From: Pseudoalteromonas marina
GTDB taxonomy: Bacteria; Pseudomonadota; Gammaproteobacteria; Enterobacterales; Alteromonadaceae
Length of the DNA: 64,000 nucleotides
Reading direction: 5' to 3'
Assembly (NCBI RefSeq): GCF_000238335.3
Contig: NZ_AHCB03000006.1
Coordinates: forward strand, 431,384-495,383
Position 1 is the stretch's first letter, and each line of letters starts with the position of its first letter. A program made the translations under genes and the position numbers. Shown in pieces: positions 1 to 9,029 of this stretch. The notes under the pieces were generated by a model. That model did no database searches. It was not told the DNA's origin and saw nothing but the letters and a program-made list of their open reading frames with translations.

Positions 1-1152
1 CGCTGTGTACGTTGTTTCATTACCAAATTGCTCATCGTCATCTTGACGAACAGTTAAATTGGCAAGCAACTCATCCGCATCGTAATATGCGCCAACAAAT
101 ACAGCTAATACATCGCGCTCTTGCACTTCAAACGTGGTTGAGCTTTGTGATACGTCATCATTGTACCAATTAATACCACCACTAATGTTTAACGTGTCGT
201 TTAAGCGGTATTGGCCGTTGTAGTCAATTTGTGAGCGCTTAGTAACAAACGTACTTGTTGTTGGCCCTTGAGAAAAATCAACATAACGGTTGTCTGAGTC
301 ATCCGTTGCAAATGCTATATCAAGGCTGTGTGTTTGATTGTTATAGTCTTTATTCCAACCAGCCGAAAGCTGGTAATTTTTAAAATCACCTCGCTCAATC
401 GTACTATCGGCAGGACTAAAACGGCTGTCGTAATCAGCAAAGCCTTCACTGTATTGCCCTAGTAACTTAAAGTCGCCGTAGTGCGCATCGGTATAGTTTA
501 CTTTAAAGCCAAGGTTTTTGTTTTCAAAACCGTCTTCATCGGGTGCTGCCCCTTGAAGTACATCAAAGTTGTCCGTCTTTTCAAATCCTGCATTAAAGGC
601 CGTTGTTACATCGCCTGCTTTTACAGAACCAGCAATCTGGTAGTCTTGGTACGCGTCAGATCCAAACGTAGCACTGACCGAAAGGTTATCTGACTCGCGC
701 GTTATAATATTAATAACACCCGCTAGCGCATCAGAGCCATACACTGCAGCACGTGAACCTTTTATTATTTCAATGCGCTCAATACTATTTAATGGCACAT
801 TGCTTAATGCTTTTTGACCAAGCGTTGCCGAACCGGTGCGCACACCGTCTATTAAAATTAGCGTATCACCCGATCCCGTACCGCGCAGTGAAACACCGGC
901 ATTTTGACCAAAGCCGCCATTAGGGTTTACCTGAAAGCCAACTTGAGACGTTAATAGCGTTGGTAAGTCGCGAACATTACTGGTTTCAATGTCATTACGA
1001 GTTATAACATTTACACTCGCTAATACATTAGTAATTGATTGTTCAAACTTATTAGCGGTTACCGTAATGGTTTCGATTGATTGCTCTGCAGCAGATACAG
1101 ATAGTGACAGCGCAGCAGTAATTGCAACGCCAAGAGTTGTTTTTTTTAACAT
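1..1152 (-). CDS. btuB: TonB-dependent vitamin B12 receptor, BtuB-like (3' end outside window)
   Basis: Outer-membrane receptor that takes up cobalamin using TonB energy. I translated 384 codons from ATG at 1152 to the window edge without a stop, so the C-terminal barrel is missing. Residues 1 to about 21 form a signal peptide ending in an Ala-rich cleavage region. A TonB box (ETITVTA) follows, then a plug domain with LILIDGVR and AVYGSDALAGVINIIT, the pattern of E. coli BtuB, then the first barrel strands. A cobalamin riboswitch directly upstream supports the B12 assignment independently. Cobinamide or another corrinoid remains possible as substrate. Confidence 0.88.
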   Translation of the reverse strand, partial: MLKKTTLGVAITAALSLSVSAAEQSIETITVTANKFEQSITNVLASVNVITRNDIETSNVRDLPTLLTSQVGFQVNPNGGFGQNAGVSLRGTGSGDTLILIDGVRTGSATLGQKALSNVPLNSIERIEIIKGSRAAVYGSDALAGVINIITRESDNLSVSATFGSDAYQDYQIAGSVKAGDVTTAFNAGFEKTDNFDVLQGAAPDEDGFENKNLGFKVNYTDAHYGDFKLLGQYSEGFADYDSRFSPADSTIERGDFKNYQLSAGWNKDYNNQTHSLDIAFATDDSDNRYVDFSQGPTTSTFVTKRSQIDYNGQYRLNDTLNISGGINWYNDDVSQSSTTFEVQERDVLAVFVGAYYDADELLANLTVRQDDDEQFGNETTYTA

Positions 1153-1162
1153 GAAGTTCCCC

Positions 1163-1183
1163 TTCTTTGCCCACCGCAAAGAA
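1163..1183 (-). promoter_or_regulatory. Hairpin abutting the btuB ribosome binding site
   Basis: A perfect 8-bp inverted repeat (TTCTTTGC and GCAAAGAA, 5-base loop) sits between the riboswitch core and the start codon. It is followed at once by GGGGAA, the likely Shine-Dalgarno, and then ATG. The position suits the expression platform of a translation-controlling cobalamin riboswitch, but pairing with the aptamer was not computed. Confidence 0.55.
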
Positions 1184-1194
1184 CTAAGTAAGAT

Positions 1195-1315
1195 TACATC
1201 AAGGCCGGTCTCCGGACTCAGTAAATACATAGCTTTATGTACTACTTTACCGTTGCGGGGGCAGTGTTGGGATTGTAGTCATCATGAAAACGCACCAACT
1301 TCCCGATTATCTTAT
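1195..1315 (-). promoter_or_regulatory. Cobalamin riboswitch upstream of btuB
   Basis: Read on the minus strand, this stretch carries the conserved cobalamin-aptamer blocks in order: a GGGAAGTTGGTG block, then ACTGCCCCCGCAACGGTAA, then GTCCGGAGACCGGCC. The order and spacing match the B12-box family placed ahead of btuB genes. No long U-tract terminator follows before the start codon, so control is more likely at translation. Binding of adenosylcobalamin normally turns such genes off. Exact aptamer boundaries are approximate. Confidence 0.93.
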
Positions 1316-1459
1316 TAAAAAAATCAAACCATTGAAAAGATTAATAAGCACCTTGAAAATAGGCCGCTATTGTGAGGAGTTTAATAAAAAATGTCAACGG
1401 ACGTCTATACAGCTAAAAAGAAAATCAATTAAAAACAAAAACTATGCCGCGTTCATAAA

Positions 1460-1495
1460 AAAAGCCAAATAACCTGCGCGGCTATTTGGCTTTTT
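1460..1495 (-). terminator. Rho-independent terminator after yajQ
   Basis: The inverted repeat AAGCCAAATA / TATTTGGCTT encloses a short GC-rich loop. On the minus strand it is followed by a T run. It lies just past the yajQ stop and ahead of the btuB leader, so it separates the two transcripts. Confidence 0.8.
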
Positions 1496-1525
1496 ATTTA
1501 TAAAGCGCCCAAAAGGCTTTTATAA

Positions 1526-2008
1526 TTAATCGCGGAAGTTTTTAAACTGAAAAGGCTGACCTAAATCGGCAGTACGCACCACTTGCATAGCAGCTTGTAA
1601 GTCATCACGCTTTTTACCCGTTACGCGTACTTCCTCGCCTTGAATAGCCGCTTGCACTTTTACTTTAGAATCTTTAATGGCTTTTACTACTTTTTTAGCC
1701 ACATCTTTTTCAATACCTTGCTTTAGCGCAACATTACGAAAAACATTTTTACCTGCACGGCTAATATCTTGTAACTCTAAGCTCGCTACATCCATACCAC
1801 GCTTAGAAACTTTACCCGCTAAAATATCAAACAATTGCATAACCTGTGAATCAGCTTCAGCTTTTAGCTTAATTGTTTTGTCGTTTAGCTCAATAGATGC
1901 ATCAACACCTCTAAAGTCAAAGCGAGTCTCAAGTTCACGGTTTGCATTATCTACCGCATTTTGTGCTTCGTTCATTTCTACTTCAGATACAATATCAAAT
2001 GAAGGCAT
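1526..2008 (-). CDS. yajQ: YajQ family nucleotide-binding protein (UPF0234)
   Basis: Small cytoplasmic protein of the YajQ/UPF0234 family. Members bind nucleotides; some have been reported as cyclic-di-GMP-responsive effectors and others as RNA- or tRNA-binding. At 160 residues it has the family's usual length, and it starts with the family N-terminus MPSFDIVSE. The two-lobed alpha/beta repeats are recognisable, including the RFDFRG motif near residue 30 and a KVQAAIQG segment near residue 118. It is transcribed alone, with an A+T-rich promoter region upstream and a terminator downstream. The specific role here cannot be read from sequence. Confidence 0.93.
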   Translation of the reverse strand: MPSFDIVSEVEMNEAQNAVDNANRELETRFDFRGVDASIELNDKTIKLKAEADSQVMQLFDILAGKVSKRGMDVASLELQDISRAGKNVFRNVALKQGIEKDVAKKVVKAIKDSKVKVQAAIQGEEVRVTGKKRDDLQAAMQVVRTADLGQPFQFKNFRD

Positions 2009-2160
2009 TGGTTTTCTCCTAACTATTCAATCTTAATTTTATGGCGCAATTATAACGCTAAAATTATAAATCTTTACATTTTTCTGCATCTTGTTCAGGT
2101 GCGATACTAATTTAGTTTGATATACTTAAGCTTCTTTTTTAAGCGACTCTAGGATTTTAC

Positions 2161-2511
2161 GTGACAAGGCGTGTTTACCAAGCTGTTTTTTTGCTCAGCA
2201 TCGTAGCGTTTACTTTTTTATTTGCCAAAGAAATAAAAGGCGCAGCTAACCTATTTCCACACATTGATAAAGTAGCTCATTTTGGGATTTTTTTTGTGCT
2301 TGCTATTATTATGGATAAAGCGTTTAAGCTTCCTTTGTACGCACAAATTTTGTTATTGGCCGGTTACGGCGCATCAATTGAAATAATGCAAGACGCACTC
2401 CCCTACAGGCAGGCCTCTATTGGCGATTTTATAGCTGATTTTGCTGGTGCTGCTAGTTACTTTTTACTAAGAGTTATTTTTACACCTCGAAAAAAGAATC
2501 CCTATGACTAA
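2161..2511 (+). CDS. VanZ-like small integral membrane protein
   Basis: A 116-residue membrane protein with a GTG start. It shows three or four hydrophobic helices and the VanZ-like pattern DKVAHFGIFF near residue 38 and a GDFIADFAGAASYFL segment near residue 85. VanZ proteins are linked to teicoplanin resistance in enterococci, but the many proteobacterial members have no assigned function. The end overlaps panE by 8 bp, so the two are probably translated together. A candidate extended -10 (TGATATACT) lies upstream near 2117. Confidence 0.75.
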   Translation: MTRRVYQAVFLLSIVAFTFLFAKEIKGAANLFPHIDKVAHFGIFFVLAIIMDKAFKLPLYAQILLLAGYGASIEIMQDALPYRQASIGDFIADFAGAASYFLLRVIFTPRKKNPYD

Positions 2512-3406
2512 TATTTTAATTGTAGGCGATGGCGCTATTGGCTTGTTACTAAGCCACTTTTTAAGTCACAAAAATAATGTTCATGTTTTAACACGCAAAC
2601 CAACCTGCAATACGCGTTTTTATAGCCGTAAAAACGCTCCGTCACATAACATTAATGCACGCTTTATTAATTTAAGCGATCTGGCGCAACAACCTAGTTA
2701 TGATGTTGTTATTTTTACAGTTAAAGCTTTTCAGGTCCAAGATGCGTTTTCACAAGTAAAACCTTATCTTGCTGCAAATTCAATATTAGTCGTTTCTCAT
2801 AATGGAATGGGAAATATTGAAGAGCTTATTCCTCAGCTAAACACTCAGCAAGCACTATACTTTTTAACCACCAGCATGGCCGGATTTAAGTCTACCCAGT
2901 ACATTGTGCAACATACCGGTGAAGGGCAAAGCGTGATTGGTGGCTGTAATAAACTTGCAGCTAAAAACTCACAATTTATATCACCACTACTTCAAGCAGT
3001 TCCCAATTTAAAAGTGGTCAATAACATTGAGCAACTTCGCTTTGAAAAGCTGTTGGTTAATGTGGCTATTAACCCGCTAACTGCACTTCACAATATAAAA
3101 AACGGCCAATTGCGTGCCCCTGTATTTAGCGCAACGATAATGAGTTTACTCTATGAGGGCTGCAGGGTTGCTAACGCAAAAGGGTTGAATATTGCTTTAG
3201 CTGATGCGTTAGATAACGCTTACACAGTAATGGCGCTTACCGCTGAAAATTATTCTTCAATGCAGCAAGATATTGCTAATAACAGGCCAACAGAAATAAT
3301 GGCTATTTGTGGGTATATTAGCGATCAAGGCAAACGTTACAACATCAAAACCCCAATTAATAATGAGTTACTTGCTAAAATTCAGGCAAAAAAAAGCGTG
3401 GTTTAA
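2504..3406 (+). CDS. panE: 2-dehydropantoate 2-reductase (ketopantoate reductase)
   Basis: Reduces 2-dehydropantoate to D-pantoate with NADPH in the pantothenate pathway. At 300 residues it matches the family. It begins with a Rossmann motif, GDGAIG at about residues 8-13, followed by TVKAF near residue 73. The C-terminal helical domain carries FEKLLVNVAINPLTAL, where the Lys and Asn correspond to catalytic positions, and a late Asp/Glu-containing helix. Sequence is rather diverged from E. coli PanE, so a related ketoacid substrate is possible. It overlaps the VanZ-like gene and converges on thiI, sharing a terminator. Confidence 0.85.
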   Translation: MTNILIVGDGAIGLLLSHFLSHKNNVHVLTRKPTCNTRFYSRKNAPSHNINARFINLSDLAQQPSYDVVIFTVKAFQVQDAFSQVKPYLAANSILVVSHNGMGNIEELIPQLNTQQALYFLTTSMAGFKSTQYIVQHTGEGQSVIGGCNKLAAKNSQFISPLLQAVPNLKVVNNIEQLRFEKLLVNVAINPLTALHNIKNGQLRAPVFSATIMSLLYEGCRVANAKGLNIALADALDNAYTVMALTAENYSSMQQDIANNRPTEIMAICGYISDQGKRYNIKTPINNELLAKIQAKKSVV

Positions 3407-3416
3407 ACCACGCTTT
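3393..3416. terminator. Bidirectional terminator between panE and thiI
   Basis: A perfect 24-base palindrome (12-bp half-site beginning AAAGCGTGG) spans the panE stop codon, with A and T runs outside. Because panE and thiI converge here, it can end transcription in both directions. Confidence 0.7.
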
Positions 3417-3444
3417 ATAAACTATTAACGTATTTACTTACCCT

Positions 3445-4902
3445 TTAAGGACGATACACTTTTACAGTTGTAAAGCCTTGCTCGTGTAAAATAAGCGCTT
3501 GCAACTGGCTCATTACACCTCTATCACAATATAGGTAGTAGTCTTTATCTTTTGGTAGGTCGCCAAACTTTGTAGCTAAGCGGAAAAACGGTAGGTGGAT
3601 TACTTCAATACCTTCAATCTCAAGCGGCGCCGCGTCTTCTTCTTCTGGAGAGCGAATATCAACAACAACTGAACCTGGCGGTAAATCGGCAACCGATTCT
3701 GCCTCTTTAAGCTCTTGCTTAGCTTCTACGTCGATATCACGAACATCCATAACGCGCGCGTTATCAATAACGGTATCAAGTACATCAAAGTCGAACTTTT
3801 CTTCTTCGCCTTTAATCACGTCTATTTTTGCTTTTACCGTTGGCTTTTTAGATATAACACCACAGTATTCTGGCATAGTTTCGGCCATTTCAGCGGTACC
3901 GATTTGGCGCGCAATGTTTATAATCTCTTGCTTATCATGCTGAATTAGCGGGCGTAAAATAAGGGTTTCGGTTACGCGGTCAATTACACTTAAATTAGCC
4001 AACGTTTGGCTGGACACCTGCCCAATACTTTCACCCGTTACAAGCGCTTGAATATTTAGCTTTTCGGCCACTGCGCTACCGGCACGCATCATCATACGCT
4101 TGAGTACAACGCCCATTTGGCTGTTCTCAACGTTTTCTAAAATTTCGGCAACAACAGGTTCAAAGTCGACCGTAATAAATTTTACTTTATGAGTAGAGCT
4201 GTATTTTTTCCATAAAAAGTAACTCGCTTGTTTAACGCCAATTTCGTGGGCAGCGCCACCTAAATTAAAGAACAAAAAGTGCGTACGCGCGCCTTTTCGT
4301 ATCATTTGGTAGCTAGCTACGCCTGAGTCAAACCCACCCGACATTAACGACAGCACATCTTCTTGAGTTGGCAAAGGGAAGCCCGCCATACCCAAATGTG
4401 TTTGCGTTACAATGTAGGCTTTGTCATCTTTTACTTCTAGACGAATAGTCACCTCTGGGCGGCTAAGTTTTACGCGGGCACCTTCAACGTGTTGGTTTAA
4501 ACCACCACCAACGTAACGCTCTAAATCAGTTGAAGTAAAGTCGTGTTGGCCTATACGTTTTGCACGTACACAAAATGTTTTACCCGCAATTGTGTGGCCA
4601 ATTAACTCAAAGGTTTTTTGATAAATTTCGTCCAACGTACTAAATTCGACTTCAGTCACTTCAATAAATTGCACTATACCTGGAATGCGTTGCAAACTAT
4701 CAATAAAGTCTAACCGAGTTTGCGCGTCAGTTAATTTGGTGACAACTGAAATGTTATCCCAGTTGTTTCTTACTTGTACTTTTTCGTCAATACGACGCAA
4801 TACAATTTTAATGTTATTTTCTAACACTTTAGTAAAGCGTTTACGAACCGAGCGGCTTTTGATAGCTATTTCGGGGTGTAGTTTGACGATAAATTTAAGC
4901 AT
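3445..4902 (-). CDS. thiI: tRNA 4-thiouridine synthase / thiamine sulfur carrier enzyme with rhodanese domain
   Basis: ThiI transfers sulfur to U8 of tRNA and to ThiS for thiazole synthesis. The 485-residue protein has an N-terminal ferredoxin-like and THUMP region (to about residue 165). A PP-loop ATPase motif, SGGFDSG, lies near residue 190. Cys in PEYCGV near residue 344 can form the reported disulfide. A C-terminal rhodanese domain (about 400-485) carries the active Cys in YLYCDRG. This long form is typical of gammaproteobacteria. An extended -10 promoter lies about 50 bp upstream. It is transcribed alone. Confidence 0.97.
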   Translation of the reverse strand: MLKFIVKLHPEIAIKSRSVRKRFTKVLENNIKIVLRRIDEKVQVRNNWDNISVVTKLTDAQTRLDFIDSLQRIPGIVQFIEVTEVEFSTLDEIYQKTFELIGHTIAGKTFCVRAKRIGQHDFTSTDLERYVGGGLNQHVEGARVKLSRPEVTIRLEVKDDKAYIVTQTHLGMAGFPLPTQEDVLSLMSGGFDSGVASYQMIRKGARTHFLFFNLGGAAHEIGVKQASYFLWKKYSSTHKVKFITVDFEPVVAEILENVENSQMGVVLKRMMMRAGSAVAEKLNIQALVTGESIGQVSSQTLANLSVIDRVTETLILRPLIQHDKQEIINIARQIGTAEMAETMPEYCGVISKKPTVKAKIDVIKGEEEKFDFDVLDTVIDNARVMDVRDIDVEAKQELKEAESVADLPPGSVVVDIRSPEEEDAAPLEIEGIEVIHLPFFRLATKFGDLPKDKDYYLYCDRGVMSQLQALILHEQGFTTVKVYRP

Positions 4903-4952
4903 AGTTCACTCTTAGACTGCGGGAATTCGCGCTCCCAGGCATTTGGCGCGCG

Positions 4953-4961
4953 ATTATAGCA
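4953..4961 (-). promoter_or_regulatory. Extended -10 promoter element of thiI
   Basis: On the minus strand the sequence reads TGCTATAAT, a perfect extended -10, about 50 bp before the thiI start. No strong -35 is visible at the usual spacing, as is common for extended -10 promoters. Confidence 0.5.
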
Positions 4962-5000
4962 AAAATTTTAACGTCTAGGAAACAGCCAATAAATGAAGCG

Positions 5001-5654
5001 TTATGCTACTGCCGGTGCTTGCTGTGCAAGTGCCGTGTACTTTTCGCGAAGTTGGTTCATCTGTACGCTGCTTTTTTCTGTGCTGTAGGCCCTAAATAAA
5101 GCCAATACTTTTAAAATACCATAATAAATATCTTGCTCAGCAAGCGAACCACTAGGTCTTCGTGCTTTTATGTAAGGTGTCCAAAAGCTAACAGTGAGTT
5201 TAAGCGTGTGGGCTAATTCGGTCACGTCTTGTTCGTCAATGGCGATCATGCCTTTGTCACGCAATCCCAAAATAACGTTACGAACTTGCTCTAATAACTC
5301 AAGCTGAAAATCAATATACGCTTGTTTTAAGTCGGTATCTCTAGAGAGGATATCGCCAAGGTTGTCGTAAAAAAAGTGAAAACGCCACATAAGTTCAAAT
5401 AGCGAGTCGAGATAAGCAGTTAAATGACTAAATGCATCGTCGTCTTTATCAATAGGCTTAAAATGTGTACTTAAGTGATCACGGTAAAGCGCAAAAATAT
5501 GGCGAATAATATCTTCTTTATTTTTAAAGTGATAATAAAGATTACCCGGACTCATCCCTAAGCTCGATGCAATATGGTTCGTTGTGATTGCACGCTCACC
5601 ATTTTCATTAAACAACGAAATACTGGTGTGTATTATTTTTTCCTTGGTATTCAT
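5001..5654 (-). CDS. TetR/AcrR family transcriptional regulator
   Basis: A 217-residue regulator. Residues about 5-52 form the TetR helix-turn-helix with the characteristic ISLFNENGERAITTNHIA and GMSPGNLYYHFKNKEDI pattern. The C-terminal ligand-binding domain is helical and rich in aromatic residues (MWRFHFFYDNL), suggesting a hydrophobic ligand such as an acyl chain, which is inference. It stands alone between thiI and coaD. An imperfect inverted repeat at 5666-5680 upstream could be an autoregulatory operator. The target genes are unknown. Confidence 0.9.
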   Translation of the reverse strand: MNTKEKIIHTSISLFNENGERAITTNHIASSLGMSPGNLYYHFKNKEDIIRHIFALYRDHLSTHFKPIDKDDDAFSHLTAYLDSLFELMWRFHFFYDNLGDILSRDTDLKQAYIDFQLELLEQVRNVILGLRDKGMIAIDEQDVTELAHTLKLTVSFWTPYIKARRPSGSLAEQDIYYGILKVLALFRAYSTEKSSVQMNQLREKYTALAQQAPAVA

Positions 5655-5665
5655 ATGCTAATACT

Positions 5666-5680
5666 CAAATAGTCTATTGG
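5666..5680. promoter_or_regulatory. Possible operator upstream of the TetR gene
   Basis: CAAATAG and CTATTGG form an inverted repeat (6 of 7 matches) around one central base, 12 bp before the TetR start. TetR regulators often bind such sites in their own promoter. Evidence is limited to symmetry and position. Confidence 0.25.
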
Positions 5681-5830
5681 CTACATTACACTCAAATTTG
5701 GATAGGCAGTATAAACAAAATTAACAATTAAAACACGCCCTAAACAAGGCTTAAAATTACCGCTAATGGCTGCACTAGCAACTGGGCTGATTTGTTCTGT
5801 AAACACTGTTAAACTGCTACAAAATTATAA

Positions 5831-6334
<504 letters not shown>

Positions 6335-6393
6335 ACCTAGTGAGTGCTTTACCAAAGCAAAAAATATAGAGGTATTAAGCCTCTAATAATACA

Positions 6394-6909
6394 TTAAGCA
6401 CGTGTGGTTAGTTTTTTAGTTAACCACACCAGTTTTAACAAATCTTTATTAGTAACAAGTACGACAGCCATTGTTATATCAACAAGCGGCATCACTAACC
6501 CGTAAACTCCCCATAACCACCAATAACCGCAATATGGGTTTACTATAAAATCAACATGCATTGCCAGAAAAAGCGTGGCGTTAATAGACAACCCCCCTAC
6601 CAAGTAGTAAAAGCTGACAGGGATCACTTTTCCTAGGCTGTAACGCCAAATAATAATAGTCGCAATCGTAACCGCATCAAAAATAAATAACTGTAAATGC
6701 CTAAGTGGTGTATACATATCTATGTATAAACACAAAGTATACGAAACCATCATAATGAATGAGAGTTGAGTTCGGCTATTATCGGTTTTATTAATAGTCG
6801 CAGACAAGTTATATAAAAAGGAGAAAACAAATAGCCACGTTATAAAAATACCAAAAGGTTCAGCTATTGAAACCATCATCCAAAAGTAATCTTCCAAAAA
6901 ACTACCCAT
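6394..6909 (-). CDS. Array membrane protein, copy 1 (last gene of the block)
   Basis: A 171-residue member of a paralogous family repeated eight times here; I do not recognise it as a named family. Five hydrophobic helices are visible (about 18-39, 47-66, 72-92, 95-119, 128-150). Lys/Arg-rich segments after helices 1, 3 and 5 imply N-out, C-in. Shared positions are present: NKTDNSRTQLS after helix 1, FDAVTI in helix 3, AMHVD after helix 4, WWLWGVYG, VDITMAVV in helix 5 and NKDLLKL. The tail (VWLTKKLTTRA) departs from the other copies. Its ATG shares one base with the stop of copy 2. Confidence 0.85.
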   Translation of the reverse strand: MGSFLEDYFWMMVSIAEPFGIFITWLFVFSFLYNLSATINKTDNSRTQLSFIMMVSYTLCLYIDMYTPLRHLQLFIFDAVTIATIIIWRYSLGKVIPVSFYYLVGGLSINATLFLAMHVDFIVNPYCGYWWLWGVYGLVMPLVDITMAVVLVTNKDLLKLVWLTKKLTTRA

Positions 6910-7439
6910 TACCTAGCCACCAGTGGTTTACGATTCAGCACACTGTTTTTTAATTTAACCAAACCTAAAATATCTTTATTTGTAATAAGTACTACAGCCA
7001 TCGTTAAATCAACAAGCGGCATCACTAACCCGTAAACTCCCCATAACCACCAATATCCATCATATAGCCTTACAATTGATTCAATATATACCGCCATAAA
7101 AAGTGTCGCATTTATAGTGAGCCCTACTATTAAGTAATAAAAACTAATTGGTATGATTTTACCAAAGCACAGTCGCCAAATAAAAATGACGATAATGGTG
7201 ACGACATCAAAGACAAATAACTGTAAATGAACTGATGGCGTATATACATCTATGTACAAACTCAACGAATAAGAAATCATCATAATGAATGACAGTTGAG
7301 TGCGGCTATTATCAGGTTTATTAATGGCCGCAGACAAATTATATAAAAATGTGAAAACAAATAGCCATGTAATGAGTATGCCAAAGGGCTCAGCAATTTC
7401 AGCGAGGCTAAAAAAGTTGTTTTCCAAAAAACTCCCCAT
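6909..7439 (-). CDS. Array membrane protein, copy 2
   Basis: A 176-residue five-helix paralogue, very similar to copies 3-5 in the NKPDNSRTQLSFIMM loop and in the NKDILGLVKLKN tail. It keeps FDVVTI in helix 3 and VDLTMAVV in helix 5. The otherwise invariant MH.D at the end of helix 4 is changed to VYIE, the only such loss among the eight copies. The stop of this gene and the start of copy 1 form TAATG, so re-initiating ribosomes probably translate the next gene. Function unknown. Confidence 0.85.
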   Translation of the reverse strand: MGSFLENNFFSLAEIAEPFGILITWLFVFTFLYNLSAAINKPDNSRTQLSFIMMISYSLSLYIDVYTPSVHLQLFVFDVVTIIVIFIWRLCFGKIIPISFYYLIVGLTINATLFMAVYIESIVRLYDGYWWLWGVYGLVMPLVDLTMAVVLITNKDILGLVKLKNSVLNRKPLVAR

Positions 7440-7969
7440 TACCTAGCCACCGGTGCTTTTCGATTCAACACAACATTTTTCAATTTAACCAAGCCTAAAA
7501 TATCTTTATTGATAATGAGTACTAAAGCCATGATTAATTCGTCCAAAGGCATCAATAAACAGTATACCCCCCATAACCACCAAAATTTGTAATTCTGATT
7601 GATTCCATTATCGATATGCATGGCCAAAAAAAGCGATGCGTTAATGCATAGCCCTGCAATTAAATAGTAAAAAGCAATGGGAGGTACTTTGACAAAACAA
7701 AACCGCCAAATAAAAATAACGGCAATGGTAACTACATCAAAAGCTAACACCTGAAGGTGAGCAGAGTATTGGCTTATATCTATATATAAACTCAACGTAT
7801 AAGAAACCATCATAATTAATGACAGTTGAGTGCGGCTATTATCAGGTTTATTAATAGCCGCAGACAAATTATATAAAAAAGTAAAAACAAATAGCCAAGC
7901 TATAAAAATACCATAAAGTTCACCGATAGAGACCATAAACCAGAAAAAGTCTTCCAATTTATTCCCCAT
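7439..7969 (-). CDS. Array membrane protein, copy 3
   Basis: A 176-residue five-helix paralogue. It carries NKPDNSRTQLSLIMM, AFDVVTIAVIF, AMHIDN and the tail NKDILGLVKLKN. The helix-5 acidic site is rearranged: PLDELIMALV in place of the usual PLVDLTMALV. The predicted periplasmic loop after helix 2 (DISQYSAHLQ) and that after helix 4 (DNGINQNYKF) differ markedly from neighbouring copies. It is linked to both neighbours by TAATG junctions. Function unknown. Confidence 0.85.
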   Translation of the reverse strand: MGNKLEDFFWFMVSIGELYGIFIAWLFVFTFLYNLSAAINKPDNSRTQLSLIMMVSYTLSLYIDISQYSAHLQVLAFDVVTIAVIFIWRFCFVKVPPIAFYYLIAGLCINASLFLAMHIDNGINQNYKFWWLWGVYCLLMPLDELIMALVLIINKDILGLVKLKNVVLNRKAPVAR

Positions 7970-8499
7970 TACATAACTGCCTGTGTTTTACGATTCAACA
8001 TAACATTTTTTAATTTAACCAACCCTAAAATATCTTTATTGACAATAAGTACTAAAGCCATCGTTAAATCAACAAGTGGTACCACTAATCCGTATACCCC
8101 CCATAACCACCAATATCCATCATAAGGCTGTATTATTGTATCAATATGCATAGCCATAAAAAATATTGCATTAGTAGTGAGCCCTACGATTAAATAATAA
8201 AAGCCAATTGAAATTATTTTACCAAAGCACTTCCGCCAAATAAAAATAACGATAATGGTAGCGACATCAAAGGCAAATAGTTGCAAGTAAACTGATGGCG
8301 TATATGCATATATGTACAGTGTCAACGTATAGGAAATCATCATAATGAATGACAATTGAGTTCGGCTATTATCAGGTTTATTAATAGCCGCAGATAAATT
8401 ATATAGAAAAGTAAAAACAAATAGCCACGTAATAAAAATACCGAGTAGATCACCAATTTCAGCTAGGCTTAAAAAAATACTTTCCAAATTACTATCCAT
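7969..8499 (-). CDS. Array membrane protein, copy 4
   Basis: A 176-residue five-helix paralogue. All family positions are present: NKPDNSRTQLSFIMM, AFDVATI, AMHIDT, WWLWGVYG, VDLTMALV and NKDILGLVKLKN. Its variable segments are the N-terminus (MDSNLESIFLS), the loop YAYTPSVYLQ after helix 2, and DTIIQPYDGY after helix 4, the last resembling copy 2. TAATG junctions join it to copies 3 and 5. Function unknown. Confidence 0.85.
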   Translation of the reverse strand: MDSNLESIFLSLAEIGDLLGIFITWLFVFTFLYNLSAAINKPDNSRTQLSFIMMISYTLTLYIYAYTPSVYLQLFAFDVATIIVIFIWRKCFGKIISIGFYYLIVGLTTNAIFFMAMHIDTIIQPYDGYWWLWGVYGLVVPLVDLTMALVLIVNKDILGLVKLKNVMLNRKTQAVM

Positions 8500-9029
8500 T
8501 ACCTAGCCATCGGTGTTTTACGATTCAAGACAACACTTTTCAATTTAACCAACCCTAAAATATCTTTATTGGCAATAAGTACTAAAGCCATTATGAAATC
8601 AACAATAGGTGCTGAAAAGCTATAAAGCATCCATAACCACCAAAATTCATGTGTTGGATTTACTATAGTATCGATATGCATGGCCATAAAAAGCGATGCG
8701 TTAATACAGAGCCCTACTATTAAATAATAAAAACCAATAGGGATCACTTTACCTAAGCACAGCCGCCAAATAAAAATAACGGCAATAGTGACCACATCAA
8801 AGGCAAATAATTTTAGGAACAGTAATAGAGTAGACATGTCAATGAACAAACTCAACTTATAAGAAACCATCATAATTAATGACAGTTGAGTACGGCTATT
8901 GTCTGATTTATTAATGGCCGTAGACAGATTATATAAAAATGCAAAAACAAATAAACATGTGATAGGTATACCTAAGAGATTGCTAATTGCAGCGAGACTC
9001 CAAAAGAAGTCCTCCAAAAAACTACCCAT
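8499..9029 (-). CDS. Array membrane protein, copy 5
   Basis: A 176-residue five-helix paralogue. It keeps NKSDNSRTQLSLIMM, AFDVVTIAVIF, AMHIDT, the helix-5 acid (IVDFIMALV) and NKDILGLVKLK. The outward loops (DMSTLLLFLK and DTIVNPTHEF) are its own, and YSFSAP replaces YGLVMP at the start of helix 5. Its ATG overlaps the copy 6 stop by one base. Function unknown. Confidence 0.85.
   Translation of the reverse strand: MGSFLEDFFWSLAAISNLLGIPITCLFVFAFLYNLSTAINKSDNSRTQLSLIMMVSYKLSLFIDMSTLLLFLKLFAFDVVTIAVIFIWRLCLGKVIPIGFYYLIVGLCINASLFMAMHIDTIVNPTHEFWWLWMLYSFSAPIVDFIMALVLIANKDILGLVKLKSVVLNRKTPMAR

Noticed and set aside
1284..1472. 62-residue plus-strand frame over the btuB leader
   Set aside because: It overlaps the cobalamin aptamer and the yajQ terminator, is Lys-rich by base composition and has no ribosome-binding site.
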